From an uncultured SAR324 cluster bacterium (GTDB lineage Bacteria; SAR324; NAC60-12), in assembly GCA_902562015.1 (NCBI GenBank), contig CACERX010000055.1, positions 1-6,418 on the forward strand: DNA of 6,418 nt, in the 5' to 3' direction. The notes under the pieces are model-generated. The model made no database searches. It was not told the DNA's origin and was given only the letters and a program-made list of their open reading frames with translations. A program made the translations under genes and the position numbers. Below, one piece after another: positions 5,305-6,418 of this stretch (position 1 is the stretch's first letter; every line of letters starts with the position of its first letter).

Positions 5305-6418
5305 TCATTTCTTGAATCAACAATGCAGGAATGAATAAATGTGTGAGTTCTGGCTGATACGTATTTCCATATCCCCTTATGTTATTAAGTACATCAAAAA
5401 AGTTACCGGCAACTGTAATACTGTCCACAGGTTGTACGCGACGACCATTCTCTATCAAAAAACCCTGCACACCAATGGAAATATCTCCACTTACCGGATC
5501 ACATCCTGCCTGTCCCTCCAGTTCAGTTACCAGTAAACATTTTTTCTCTACTGCGCAAAGTTGGTCCAGACTATTCTTACCTTTTGGACAGACAAGGTTG
5601 TGTGAACGAGTGCTTATTCCCCCTGTGTATCCTCGAGAGGCATGTCCTGTAGAGGTTTTGTTTTCTTTGCGTGCAGACTCGACGTGATATAAAAAATTAC
5701 TGAAAATCCCATTTTCAATTAATGACAGCTGTTTCGTCAATAATCCTTCTGAGTCTATGAAGCAAGAACGTTTCCCCCCGGGCCGATGAGGATCATCAAT
5801 TAATGTAAATTCCTGAACGGCAATTTTCTGGCCTATTTTTCCCTTAAGGCGGGACAATCCACGCTGAGCTGCTTCTCCAGAAAAAGCCCCGAAATACATC
5901 CTTAGAAAATCAGGTGCAGTATTTTCATCCAGCACAACCGGCATTTTAGCGCTTTGTATAGACGAAGCATTCAGCAGCTCTACCGCTTTTTCTACAGCCT
6001 CTTCTCCAACTCTTTTACCCACGTTTGGATCCCATTCTCGACGATTTAAAATTTTCATTCCAGATTTTCTAGAATCTCCATCCTGCAGAAGAGGTCCGCA
6101 CCATGCGGCAACTTCATTAGAGAGTTGATTATAGAAAACGCCTGTGCTTGAAAGTAAAAGGTATTCATTTCTTCCTCGTGATACACCAAGATAAGGAATT
6201 GACACCACACGATTGTCTGCTGCTTTAACTGAATCTTCAATTGAAAATCCAAGTTCCGCAAGCTGATCCGAATTCAGCTTTTCAAGCTCCGGATTATAAA
6301 GGTCCAGCAAAGATGAATCTGGAATTTTCTTGGGAGAATCAAGCATTATAACCTCACTGGGGTCCTGCAGTTTCGCATTTTCACAGGCATTTTTAAATGC
6401 AAGTTCGATAGATTCTAA
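5291..6418 (-). CDS. pmbA: PmbA/TldE metalloprotease-complex subunit (N-terminus outside window)
   Basis: The frame is open to the right edge and 375 residues are visible; the ATG at 6344-6346 is internal. Family members are about 450 residues, so roughly the first 70-75 are missing. TldD/TldE (PmbA) form a cytoplasmic zinc-dependent peptidase that in E. coli matures microcin B17 and degrades CcdA. Conserved PmbA landmarks run in order: VGEEAVEKAVELL; KMPVVLDENTAPDFL; the FGAFSGEAAQRGLS block; DDPHRPGG; FDSEG-like FIDSEGLLTK; TGHASRGY; and the C-terminal GFLIENGRRVQPV then ITVAGNF, followed by PALLIQEMSVSG at the end. I see no HExxxH zinc motif in the visible part, as expected for TldE rather than TldD. 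No tldD is present in the window. Its TGA (5291-5293) lies within the start region of the thpR-like gene. Confidence 0.9.
   Translation of the reverse strand, partial: LESIELAFKNACENAKLQDPSEVIMLDSPKKIPDSSLLDLYNPELEKLNSDQLAELGFSIEDSVKAADNRVVSIPYLGVSRGRNEYLLLSSTGVFYNQLSNEVAAWCGPLLQDGDSRKSGMKILNRREWDPNVGKRVGEEAVEKAVELLNASSIQSAKMPVVLDENTAPDFLRMYFGAFSGEAAQRGLSRLKGKIGQKIAVQEFTLIDDPHRPGGKRSCFIDSEGLLTKQLSLIENGIFSNFLYHVESARKENKTSTGHASRGYTGGISTRSHNLVCPKGKNSLDQLCAVEKKCLLVTELEGQAGCDPVSGDISIGVQGFLIENGRRVQPVDSITVAGNFFDVLNNIRGYGNTYQPELTHLFIPALLIQEMSVSG

Noticed and set aside
5379..5687. 102-codon open stretch on the + strand inside pmbA
   Set aside because: It is antisense to a clearly conserved protein and its translation has no recognisable domain; a shadow frame.
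6344..6346. ATG as the pmbA start
   Set aside because: The frame stays open to the window edge and the visible protein would be about 100 residues too short for the family, so this is an internal methionine.

Overview
The window is visibly AT-rich and carries seven or eight genes, ordinary housekeeping genes mixed with envelope and polysaccharide genes. Three features point to a Gram-negative bacterium: a secreted beta-barrel protein ending in phenylalanine, a Wzz-type O-antigen chain-length regulator, and a PmbA/TldE homologue. I cannot place it more precisely. Shine-Dalgarno signals are weak or absent before most starts; the dehydrogenase is the clear exception.

Left part (1-1340): the last 46 codons of hypoxanthine phosphoribosyltransferase run into the window on the + strand. 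A stand-alone phosphomannose-isomerase-type cupin faces it on the - strand. Upstream of the cupin gene, about 137 bp hold two candidate sigma-70-like promoters arranged back to back with overlapping -35 boxes, one for the cupin and one for a small outer-membrane barrel gene on the + strand.

Middle (1341-3386): a D-2-hydroxyacid dehydrogenase follows the barrel gene by 6 bp and is probably co-transcribed with it. Next comes a gene encoding a J-domain joined to HEAT-like repeats and a C-terminal pair of 24-residue motifs resembling the c-di-GMP-binding MshEN domain. Its reading frame is broken at an A6 run just after the J-domain. A -1 shift there would give one 314-residue protein.

Right part (3387-6418): a 143-bp gap holding an inverted repeat leads to the Wzz-type regulator (+). 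Converging on it from the right edge are pmbA (-, N-terminus outside the window) and, overlapping its 3' end, a 2'-5' RNA ligase/cyclic phosphodiesterase family gene (thpR-like). The thpR-like gene is also split by a one-base frame break, and its second catalytic HxT motif reads N-V-T. The 54-bp gap between wzz and thpR holds AT-rich sequence with no convincing terminator.

How the genes may work together: the cupin (mannose or GDP-mannose supply) and Wzz both belong to surface-polysaccharide synthesis. The possible c-di-GMP receptor next to wzz would fit signal control of that process, but this link is inference. hpt, pmbA and thpR look like unrelated housekeeping neighbours. There is no tRNA, rRNA, CRISPR array, transposon or prophage signature, and no stretch over 300 bases lacks a gene.
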